Positions 1 to 5,382 of a DNA stretch of 9,749 nt are shown here, piece after piece. The notes under the pieces are model-generated. The model did not search any database. It was not told where the DNA came from and worked only from the letters and a program-made list of their open reading frames with translations. Each line of letters opens with the position of its first letter. Position 1 is the first letter of the stretch. The DNA lies in contig JAHIZR010000508.1 in assembly GCA_018814465.1 (NCBI GenBank), forward strand, positions 1 through 9,749. Direction: 5' to 3'. Source of the stretch: a bacterium. GTDB taxonomy: Bacteria > Electryoneota > RPQS01. The position numbers were made by a program, and so were the translations under genes.

Positions 1-267
1 ACGCCGGAAGCGCTCATGGAATTGCTGGAGCGTGAGTTGCCCGGGATTGCCGAGGCGATGCGCGCCTATGGCCAGAACCGGACGCATTACTCGATGCTGT
101 CTCGCTCCTTTGCGGGGGTACGAGGACAGACTCTGATCGTTTGCTTTCCGGGCTCGAAGAAGGGCGTGGCTGAATCGCTGGATGCGGTCTTTCCGGCGGT
201 GCTGCATGCCTTCAAGATGATCTGGGGCGGAACTTATGCCAGACATGAGTACGGAGAGGATGAATAA
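1..267 (+). CDS. moaB: MoaB/MogA-type molybdenum cofactor protein, C-terminal part (5' end outside window)
   Basis: This is the last 88 residues of a MoaB/MogA-family protein; the reading frame is open to the left edge. In this family the domain binds molybdopterin, and MogA adenylylates it before MoeA inserts molybdenum. Seen here: the first residues TPEA correspond to the end of the family's RD-x-TPEA motif, followed by LPGIAEAMRAYGQNRT, SMLSRSFAGVRGQTLIVCF, and the PGS-x-x-GV-x-ESLDAVFP block near the C-terminus. The wording AYGQ-x-RT...MLSR and the ending LHAFKMIWGG resemble the MoaB half of fused MoaC/MoaB proteins more than stand-alone E. coli MoaB or MogA. Whether a MoaC domain precedes it cannot be seen. 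The stop TAA at 265-267 is 1 nt before the preferred moeA start, so the two genes are almost certainly one operon and probably translationally coupled. Confidence 0.85.
   Translation, partial: TPEALMELLERELPGIAEAMRAYGQNRTHYSMLSRSFAGVRGQTLIVCFPGSKKGVAESLDAVFPAVLHAFKMIWGGTYARHEYGEDE
253..259 (+). promoter_or_regulatory. Ribosome binding site deciding the moeA start
   Basis: The purine-rich GGAGAGG lies inside the end of the moaB-like gene, 9 nt upstream of ATG 269. In-frame ATGs at 236, 245 and 260 are also possible. ATG 260 directly abuts this site and so cannot use it, and I see no good site for 236 or 245. The protein starting at 269 begins MLSYEAAQ, as MoeA proteins usually do. Confidence 0.6.
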
Positions 268-268
268 A

Positions 269-1504
269 ATGCTCTCTTATGAAGCGGCGCAGGAGCTTGT
301 GCTGAAAACAATCACGAGACTGGACGCTGAGACGCTGCCTTTGAAGCAACTCTATGGAAGATGTCTGGCTGAGCCATTGTTGGCAACGGTGGATTTGCCG
401 GGGTTCGATTCGACCGCGATGGATGGTTATGCGGTGAAGCTTGCCGATATCGAAAAGGCTACCGACGAGTCGCCGGTGCGGCTGCCGGTAGCGGCGGATA
501 TTCACGCCGGAGATGTGCCGACAATAGAATTGAAGTCCGGAACCGCGCAAAGAGTGATGACCGGAGCGCCGATTCCGAAGGGAACGGAGACGATTGTTAT
601 TCGCGAGGACACGAATGAGCTGGGCGATTTCGTGGAGATTCGCAAGCCTGCCAAGCTCAATATGAATATTCGCAGACAAGGAGAGGAATTCAAACAGGGC
701 GACATGGTGCTGCCGGCCGGAACGCGCTTGAATCCGGCGGGAGTCGCGCTGATTGCTTCTCTGGGCTTGTCGGAATTCAAGGTGTACCGCCAACCGAAGG
801 TCTCCATTCTCACAACAGGCAGTGAAGTAGTTGCTCAGGGAAAACCATTGAAGCCGGGCGAACTGTATGACTCCAATTCGTGGGGATTGCTCGCCGCGCT
901 GCAGGAGATGCGGATCGAGCCTGTTTCGATTGCACATGTGGCCGACACCGTAGCAAGCACCGTTGCAGCGCTTAAAGCGGCGGCGGAGCAGTCGGATATT
1001 ATTATTACGACGGGAGGAGTCTCGATGGGCGACAGCGATTTCGTGAAGCCCGCGCTGCGCGAATTGAATGCTGAAATTTATTTCGAGAAGGTAGCGGTGA
1101 AACCGGGCCGCCCGATGTGCTTTGCCAATATCAAGCATGATACGGACTCAAGACAAACGTTTGTCTTCGGCTGTCCGGGAAATCCGGTTTCGGTGCTGGT
1201 GTCTTTTCATGGTTTTGTTAAGCCCGCTATTCAGATGATGATGGGATTGTCGGAATTTGCGCCATTCAAGGTAACCGCCAAACTGACGAAGGCGTTGAAG
1301 AAAAAAGCCGGACGGCGCGAGAACGTGCGCGGCTATGTTCAGGCAAAGGCGGACGGATTCTATGTGACTCCGACACAGGGGCAGATGTCGCACATGCTGA
1401 GCGGAATGGCGGTTGCCAATTGTATTATTCATTTCCCTGCTGGAGATGTCATGCTGCCGGAGGGAAGTGCGGTTGAAGTGGAACTTCTGTCGCCGATATA
1501 TTGA
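269..1504 (+). CDS. moeA: Molybdopterin molybdenumtransferase MoeA
   Basis: MoeA inserts molybdate into adenylylated molybdopterin, the last common step of molybdenum cofactor synthesis in the cytoplasm. From ATG 269 the protein has 411 residues, the usual MoeA length. Family landmarks in order: FDSTAMDGYAV at about 47-56, RVMTGAPIPKG at 95-105, the IRRQGEEFKQGD loop at 134-145, then the MPT-binding MoCF domain with ILTTGSEVV (180-188), GELYDSNS (197-204), ITTGGVSMGDSDF (246-258), VKPGRP (277-282) and CPGNPVS (302-308). A C-terminal beta-barrel domain follows, with RRENVRGYVQ at 349-358 and QMSHMLSGMAVAN. All expected blocks are present and there is no sign of decay. An upstream start at 236 would add 11 residues (MPDMSTERMNK) overlapping the previous gene; it is disfavoured because it lacks a ribosome site and family similarity. 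The gene sits directly behind the MoaB/MogA-like gene and ahead of a terminator, so it is the last gene of a cofactor operon. Confidence 0.96.
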   Translation: MLSYEAAQELVLKTITRLDAETLPLKQLYGRCLAEPLLATVDLPGFDSTAMDGYAVKLADIEKATDESPVRLPVAADIHAGDVPTIELKSGTAQRVMTGAPIPKGTETIVIREDTNELGDFVEIRKPAKLNMNIRRQGEEFKQGDMVLPAGTRLNPAGVALIASLGLSEFKVYRQPKVSILTTGSEVVAQGKPLKPGELYDSNSWGLLAALQEMRIEPVSIAHVADTVASTVAALKAAAEQSDIIITTGGVSMGDSDFVKPALRELNAEIYFEKVAVKPGRPMCFANIKHDTDSRQTFVFGCPGNPVSVLVSFHGFVKPAIQMMMGLSEFAPFKVTAKLTKALKKKAGRRENVRGYVQAKADGFYVTPTQGQMSHMLSGMAVANCIIHFPAGDVMLPEGSAVEVELLSPIY

Positions 1505-1537
1505 GTTTTTTTGCGACGGTTCCGTATCGAGTTTTCC

Positions 1538-1564
1538 AAAAGCCTTTCTGCAGAAGGGCTTTTT
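1538..1564 (+). terminator. Intrinsic terminator after moeA
   Basis: An 11-bp stem (AAAAGCCTTTC at 1538-1548 with GAAGGGCTTTT at 1553-1563, one G-T wobble) closes a TGCA loop and runs into a short T stretch ending at 1564. It begins 34 nt after the moeA stop and closes the molybdenum cofactor operon. Confidence 0.8.
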
Positions 1565-1576
1565 ATTAATTCGCCC

Positions 1577-1587
1577 TGCCTCTAACT
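1577..1587. repeat. Left copy of an 11-bp inverted repeat flanking the HExxH gene
   Basis: TGCCTCTAACT here is the exact reverse complement of AGTTAGAGGCA at 3630-3640, just past the stop of the 1792-3627 gene. A third, shorter copy (AAGTTAGAGG) lies at 3797-3806. Similarity does not extend beyond the 11 bases on either side, so this may be chance or a short protein-binding site rather than a transposon end. Confidence 0.3.
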
Positions 1588-1670
1588 ATTGTGTAAGCTA
1601 TTCTTCTTCCCGCAAATCCGCTATGTGGACCTGTTTTGTCATATTACAGGCTTAACGGCCAGCGATTGTC

Positions 1671-1701
1671 TTGACATGATTACTGGCTTATATTGTATAT
1701 G
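1671..1701 (+). promoter_or_regulatory. Candidate promoter for the 611-residue exported protein
   Basis: A perfect TTGACA at 1671-1676 is followed by the AT-rich TATATTGTATATG at about 1689-1701. The best -10 match, TATATG at 1696-1701, gives a long 19-nt spacer; TTGTAT at 1693-1698 gives 16 nt but matches poorly. The -35 is good and the -10 uncertain. It lies about 90-120 nt upstream of the gene at 1792, after the moeA terminator, which suits a separate transcription unit. Confidence 0.35.
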
Positions 1702-1747
1702 AAGAGGAAGATTTTCACATTTATTGCAACTATTAATGAGGAATGGT

Positions 1748-1771
1748 GATGCTTAAGCAAGCATGAGCATC
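1748..1771 (+). other. Two mutually exclusive small hairpins in the leader of the HExxH gene
   Basis: ATGCTT at 1749-1754 can pair with AAGCAT at 1759-1764 around an AAGC loop. Alternatively GATGCT at 1748-1753 can pair with AGCATC at 1766-1771. The structures cannot form together and lie 20-45 nt before the ATG at 1792. Stems are only 6 bp, so a regulatory role is speculative. Confidence 0.2.
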
Positions 1772-1791
1772 CCAAATTAACAGGCGATATT

Positions 1792-3627
1792 ATGGCTATA
1801 AAGAAAAGAGACACGCGCAAGCCGATTTTGTCGGGAGTGCTTTTGCTCCTGACGGTCGGATTGCTGCTGGCTGTTGAGACCGGCACCACTCCCTATACGC
1901 CGCCCGATCAAGTCCGCTTTAACAATCCGCCATTCAAAGGACGAGAGATGACTCTGGGCGAGCAGTTGGCTGTATGGAAGGCGATTGACAGCATTAGCAC
2001 TCCGCCGCCGGATTCCATTCGCTGGACCGATGCCGCGGGCAGTACGAAAACCGTGTCATGCGATTCCTTTGCTGATCTGCTCTCCGAACAAATGAACAGC
2101 GGACGCATGGAAACGGACGTCAGCGGCGGCGGAAAGGATCACGGTCGCAGCGGTGTCAACCATCTGAGTGACGGCAAGGCGACGGATAAGGATCAGATGA
2201 ATGTGGATTCATCTCTGCTCTCCTGGGCTGCCGCCAGCGATGATTCTCTGGTTTATCTCGAGGAAACCCTGATTCACGAAGCAACGCATAAGGGACAGAA
2301 AGTAAGCGAGATGACCACCGACGAGGAGGAGATCGAAGCACTGGAAGCCGAACTTGCCTATAAGGATTCCTGCGGACTTGATCTCACGAACTGGTACTAT
2401 CTGGAAAAATTCTGCCTGCTGTTCGGACATATGCTTCACCACACGATCACGAAGCCATTCGGAGGTTCACTGCTCCACTATTCCATGAACGGCTATCTTG
2501 GATTTCTCCGACATAATCCGAATGGCGATGGCGTCGACTATCTGGTCACGAACGGACCGACAGGAACCGCTGTCAATGAATATGATCTGAATCTGTACGG
2601 GATTCGGCATGCAGCCGATATGGTGACCTTTGACAATCACTTCATGCTGCCGCCTGACCACTGTCTCGCTGTGACCTGTGGAGGTGATCCGCTGACGGGA
2701 ACGGCGTCGATCAATCTGCTGAGTATTTATCAGGGCCAGTTTATGAATCCGGTGTGGGATTACCAGTTCGGACCGGCGCAGGGCTATGATCCGATGTTTT
2801 TCTACTGTATGACCAGTTGGGATCCCACGGGGAAATGGTATGTGATCGATTCGACCGGTCATCAGATTCTCATTATGGTGGATTCTCAGCAGTCAGACGG
2901 TGTCCCTGATGAAATCACCGGAGTTTACGCCAGCGCATCCTGGCCGGGATTCGAGCCGTTGCTGGATATGAAAAGCATCCAGGCAACGGAACATCCGGAG
3001 CTGGGATTCGGAATTTTCGTGAGTGATCGTGACAAGGGGGAAACCGATGTTGTCTATCCCTATGATGATTTCTTTTTTCTGCCGGACACGCCCGCGCGTT
3101 CCGACTCTGCGGATTCCTGCGTTCCGGTTAAGCAATATGAGTTCCTGAGCTTCAACCCGGACATTCAGTATCCTCTCCCCTGGGATGGAGATGAATTTGT
3201 TCACGTATGGGGTAGTTGGGAAAGTGATATTCAAGTTTGGACATCGGATTCAATCATCACCACCGGGATTGAGTTTCTTGGTTTGGTTCACATGACCGAT
3301 ACGGTCGATGCGGTGTGCGGTCTCTCGCGCCCGCTGGTCGCCGGCGAATTCATCTATGCTTATGATGCGACGCTGGACCTGAATCTGCGTCTTGCCACGA
3401 AAGTGGTTGATCCGACTCCCACAGAGGTAACGATCAATTTCGATTCAAACGATGGCATGCTGAAGGTGTACTATGGGAATGGTCTGAAGAATTGCCACTA
3501 CGAGCTCTGGTCATCGGATGATTGCATCGAATTCTACAATACAGGCCTAACATCCACTGACGGTCATTTCGAGTTTCCGCTGCCGCCGCAGGAGAAGCAG
3601 TTCTATCAGGTGCGGGCGGTGCGATAG
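1792..3627 (+). CDS. Exported protein with HExxH motif, possible zinc metallopeptidase
   Basis: A 611-residue protein that I do not recognise as a named family. The N-terminus has a basic stretch (KKRDTRK) and a hydrophobic run at about 12-28 (ILSGVLLLLTVGLLLAV), a signal peptide or N-terminal anchor without a clear lipobox cysteine. At 159-168 it reads TLIHEATHKG: H162, E163 and H166 form an HExxH zinc-site motif. An acidic helix-like segment (DEEEIEALEAELAY, 177-190) follows, and E185 or E187 could be the third ligand in a gluzincin-like arrangement. The A after HE deviates from the common zinc-protease signature, which has a bulky hydrophobic residue there. Residues from about 240 to 540 are rich in D, W, Y and F, with short strand-like segments, and show no motif I can name. 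The last 65 residues (about 547-611, ending FYQVRAVR) look like a small all-beta domain. This ending is not a T9SS sorting domain. The start at 1792 has only a weak ribosome site (AGGCG). It probably acts outside the cytoplasmic membrane; peptidase activity is inferred from one motif only. Confidence 0.75.
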   Translation: MAIKKRDTRKPILSGVLLLLTVGLLLAVETGTTPYTPPDQVRFNNPPFKGREMTLGEQLAVWKAIDSISTPPPDSIRWTDAAGSTKTVSCDSFADLLSEQMNSGRMETDVSGGGKDHGRSGVNHLSDGKATDKDQMNVDSSLLSWAAASDDSLVYLEETLIHEATHKGQKVSEMTTDEEEIEALEAELAYKDSCGLDLTNWYYLEKFCLLFGHMLHHTITKPFGGSLLHYSMNGYLGFLRHNPNGDGVDYLVTNGPTGTAVNEYDLNLYGIRHAADMVTFDNHFMLPPDHCLAVTCGGDPLTGTASINLLSIYQGQFMNPVWDYQFGPAQGYDPMFFYCMTSWDPTGKWYVIDSTGHQILIMVDSQQSDGVPDEITGVYASASWPGFEPLLDMKSIQATEHPELGFGIFVSDRDKGETDVVYPYDDFFFLPDTPARSDSADSCVPVKQYEFLSFNPDIQYPLPWDGDEFVHVWGSWESDIQVWTSDSIITTGIEFLGLVHMTDTVDAVCGLSRPLVAGEFIYAYDATLDLNLRLATKVVDPTPTEVTINFDSNDGMLKVYYGNGLKNCHYELWSSDDCIEFYNTGLTSTDGHFEFPLPPQEKQFYQVRAVR

Positions 3628-3629
3628 GA

Positions 3630-3640
3630 AGTTAGAGGCA
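3630..3640. repeat. Right copy of the 11-bp inverted repeat
   Basis: AGTTAGAGGCA begins 3 nt after the stop codon of the HExxH gene and is the exact reverse complement of 1577-1587. Its core, with one extra 5' A (AAGTTAGAGG, 3629-3638), recurs in direct orientation at 3797-3806. Confidence 0.3.
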
Positions 3641-3709
3641 TGTCCTTGCTTCAAATCAGTTTACAATTCGTGTATATTTATGAGGATTCAAAAACCGAAA
3701 GATTACTGC

Positions 3710-3752
3710 AAAAAAAACAATCTTCTGTAGTTTGCAGCCCAAACTACAGAAG
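3710..3752 (-). terminator. Perfect 12-bp hairpin with T-tract on the minus-strand side
   Basis: CTTCTGTAGTTT at 3722-3733 pairs perfectly with AAACTACAGAAG at 3741-3752 around a 7-nt loop. On the plus strand the stem is preceded by eight A (3710-3717) and followed by CTCTAGTTAAC. Read leftward, it is therefore a stem followed by ATTG and eight T, a canonical intrinsic terminator for a minus-strand transcript. No minus-strand gene is evident to its right. The stem could also serve as a weaker 3' end for the rightward HExxH gene. Confidence 0.6.
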
Positions 3753-3786
3753 CTCTAGTTAACTTCAGCATTATTCCTCTTTTCTC

Positions 3787-3817
3787 TTGACAATGCAAGT
3801 TAGAGGTACCATATTAT
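3787..3817 (+). promoter_or_regulatory. Candidate promoter for the lipoprotein/membrane protein pair
   Basis: A perfect TTGACA at 3787-3792 is followed by CATATTAT. TATTAT at 3812-3817 matches TATAAT at five of six positions with a 19-nt spacer; CATATT at 3810-3815 matches four of six with 17 nt. Transcription would start near 3824, leaving a leader of about 70 nt before ATG 3892. The third copy of the AAGTTAGAGG repeat (3797-3806) sits inside the spacer, where a regulator could bind. Confidence 0.45.
3797..3806. repeat. Third copy of the AAGTTAGAGG repeat, inside a promoter spacer
   Basis: AAGTTAGAGG is a direct repeat of 3629-3638, 168 bp apart. It falls between the candidate -35 and -10 elements upstream of the lipoprotein gene. 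Its significance is unproven. Confidence 0.25.
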
Positions 3818-3891
3818 TCACGAACAACCCTATCTATTCTCCGGCGGGGGTTGGGAAATGCTGTCTCAACTTACATCAAAAGGAGTAAGCA

Positions 3892-4674
3892 ATGAAATGG
3901 TTTTTGTACGCTTTAATGGCGCTAATGATCGCCCTACTCGTAATTTTCGGGTGCAACAGCGACGATGGATTTGGTATCAGAACGGGCGAAGATCAGAGGA
4001 ACGAATTACGAGGCACAAACACTCTCGATGAATCATGGGATCAGGCAGGGATTGATCACAACCGAATCATGTCATATGTTGGTGAGTGGCTTCAAAAATA
4101 CTATAATGAGAAATGGACAGAAGAAGAAACCAAAGAACAAATGATGGAGGCAGTTCTTTCGTTCTATAAAGATAGCTTAGGATACGATACGACAAATGGT
4201 AGACTATTTCTGAAGGAAGTTGTTGATTTTGAGTATACTTTAGGTCGTAACAGCAACATGCCGAAGCTGATCGATGATCTTGTGAACGATAAACTGATTT
4301 CTGAAAGGGAAGAGAACTATCTTAGGAGATTGGTTCAATTCGTTTATGTGGATACCTTGGATTCAGCAGTATATGCTGATAGTATAAGCGTTTTTGAAGA
4401 AGATGTCCTGAAGGTCAGTTGGAAGACGGAAGAAATCCTTTGCCTCGACTTTACTGCAATCGCCAAACATAGCTGGGAATTTAGAAAGGTCGGATGGGAT
4501 CCGGATGGGGATGGTATTCCTATCTCCGGTGTCCGTTGGGGACCGGTAGGTCGTGCGGACTTAGGAGGAGCGATTTTAGGTGGACTTACGGGTGGGGCTG
4601 GTGGAGCGGGGATCGGTGCTGCTGGAAGCTCTGCTTGGGAGATGTGGATGCAATGCTGGGAAGATTATTGGTAA
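3892..4674 (+). CDS. Predicted lipoprotein with C-terminal glycine-zipper-like segment
   Basis: A 260-residue protein with no named family that I can assign. ATG 3892 has a strong ribosome site (AAAGGAG, 3878-3884, 7-nt spacing). The N-terminus is hydrophobic (residues 4-19) and ends in IFGC, a lipobox-like site with C21 as the likely lipidated residue, though F at -2 is unusual. The mature part (22-200) is acidic and probably mostly helical. It begins with DQAGIDHNRIMSYVGEWL (50-67), which recalls a G-x-x-HN-x-x-(L/M) segment I associate, without certainty, with glycine-zipper proteins of Bacteroidetes. Residues 203-209 read DPDGDGI, a calcium-loop-like sequence. Residues 224-245 are a glycine/alanine-rich hydrophobic run (LGGAILGG, then GGAGGAGIGAAG), followed by an aromatic tail (WEMWMQCWEDYW). 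Such runs can insert into membranes or oligomerise, as in class II bacteriocins and glycine-zipper lipoproteins. It is followed 44 nt downstream by a small membrane protein gene, probably in the same transcript. Its DNA is visibly AT-richer than that of moeA or htpG. Confidence 0.85.
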   Translation: MKWFLYALMALMIALLVIFGCNSDDGFGIRTGEDQRNELRGTNTLDESWDQAGIDHNRIMSYVGEWLQKYYNEKWTEEETKEQMMEAVLSFYKDSLGYDTTNGRLFLKEVVDFEYTLGRNSNMPKLIDDLVNDKLISEREENYLRRLVQFVYVDTLDSAVYADSISVFEEDVLKVSWKTEEILCLDFTAIAKHSWEFRKVGWDPDGDGIPISGVRWGPVGRADLGGAILGGLTGGAGGAGIGAAGSSAWEMWMQCWEDYW

Positions 4675-4718
4675 GATTCGGGATCGCTGTTACATTATAG
4701 ACAAATAAAGGAAATAAT

Positions 4719-5066
4719 ATGGATTGGACTCCCTTTGTGAAAGGCAGCATACCTGCACTTGGGGCAACAATTTGCTTTTTTCTTGCAATGAAAATCTTCC
4801 CGCGTCTTTCGCGCCGTAAGAATGAACAAAAAATCACATACGAAAGACTCAAGCGAGACCGAGACATTTTCGTTTATATGCTATATTTTTCCGGAATGTG
4901 GGTGATGTGGGTTGCACCTCAAGTCAACGATGTTGCTGGTCGAGAATGGATGGTGGTGATATTTGCAGTTTCGGTATGGATTGTGCGCTATGTTCTTCTC
5001 TTCATTGATAATCTGTTTCATCGTACTAAAAAGGAATCAACTATATACACTCAGAGCAGCAATTAA
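4719..5066 (+). CDS. Small integral membrane protein, unknown function
   Basis: A 115-residue protein that I do not recognise. ATG 4719 has a good ribosome site (AAAGGA, 4707-4712, 6-nt spacing). Three hydrophobic segments are visible: about residues 10-28 (ending MKIF), 51-66 (FVYMLYFSGMWVMWVA) and 78-95 (MVVIFAVSVWIVRYVLLF). A basic loop (RLSRRKNEQK...KRDRD) lies between the first two and a basic tail (HRTKKES) follows the third. By the positive-inside rule the loop and tail may both face the cytoplasm. It follows the lipoprotein gene by 44 nt with no terminator between, so the two are likely co-transcribed. Size and topology would suit a partner, chaperone or immunity-type membrane protein for the upstream gene, but this rests on arrangement only. 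It shares the AT-rich composition of its neighbour. Confidence 0.75.
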   Translation: MDWTPFVKGSIPALGATICFFLAMKIFPRLSRRKNEQKITYERLKRDRDIFVYMLYFSGMWVMWVAPQVNDVAGREWMVVIFAVSVWIVRYVLLFIDNLFHRTKKESTIYTQSSN

Positions 5067-5279
5067 TTTGCCACAAGTTGTTAATTGCTCGATGCGTATT
5101 AACAAGCTGGATAGATTCTATCCGGCTTGCTTGCTAACGACAGTGTGTTTGAAAGTATTCATTATGATGCGTTAGGAACGAAGAGATAATTTCATTTCCT
5201 TTTCAACACAAAGCAATGGAAGCGTTACTCTAGGATTTTTTTGCCGAACCGATTAGCGACATGAAATACAACTGTACTC
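5067..5279. other. Intergenic region downstream of the membrane protein gene
   Basis: I see no convincing gene here. GCAATTAA (5059-5066, covering the stop codon) can pair with TTAATTGC (5081-5088) around a 14-nt loop. A stronger hairpin follows at 5103-5129. A run of seven T near 5235-5241 is not preceded by a clear stem. A 70-codon frame at 4963-5175 overlaps the membrane protein gene and lacks a ribosome site. Confidence 0.5.
5103..5129. other. Stable 12-bp hairpin without T-tract
   Basis: CAAGCTGGATAG (5103-5114) pairs with CTATCCGGCTTG (5118-5129), with one T-G wobble and an ATT loop. Neither flank is T-rich, so it is not a canonical terminator. It may stabilise the 3' end of the upstream transcript or be part of a small RNA. 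Confidence 0.45.
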
Positions 5280-5309
5280 GAAGCCCGGTGCGCCGGGCTT
5301 CTACTTTTG
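5280..5309 (+). terminator. Intrinsic terminator upstream of htpG
   Basis: GAAGCCCGG (5280-5288) pairs perfectly with CCGGGCTTC (5293-5301) around a TGCG loop and is followed by TACTTTTGG. The T-tract is short and broken. It separates the lipoprotein/membrane protein unit from htpG. Confidence 0.65.
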
Positions 5310-5319
5310 GCTCAATCTC

Positions 5320-5348
5320 TTGACGAATTGCGTGGAATTTCATATATT
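5320..5348 (+). promoter_or_regulatory. Sigma70-type promoter of htpG
   Basis: TTGACG at 5320-5325, an exact 17-nt spacer and TATATT at 5343-5348 form the best promoter in the window. Transcription would start near 5355, giving a leader of about 28 nt before ATG 5383. I see no CIRCE-like inverted repeat or heat-shock sigma element, so this resembles ordinary housekeeping expression. Confidence 0.65.
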
Positions 5349-5382
5349 CTGCACGACAGGAAGCAATTCAGGAGATTCTGGA

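Noticed and set aside
212..1138. Long minus-strand open frame (308 codons) opposite moeA
   Set aside because: It lies wholly antisense to a clear MoeA coding region. Its product is arginine- and histidine-rich with no recognisable motif, as expected for a shadow frame in fairly GC-rich DNA.
1413..1655. Plus-strand frame of 80 codons overlapping the moeA end
   Set aside because: It overlaps moeA out of frame and passes through the terminator at 1538-1564. The peptide is Cys/Ser/Phe-rich and has no ribosome site.
3638..3797. A MITE-like element bounded by the AAGTTAGAGG direct repeats
   Set aside because: No convincing terminal inverted repeats lie inside the direct repeats, and the central hairpin is better explained as a terminator.
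4963..5175. Plus-strand frame of 70 codons overlapping the small membrane protein gene
   Set aside because: It has no ribosome site and is out of frame with the better-supported gene. Its hydrophobic start comes from translating the third membrane segment in another frame.
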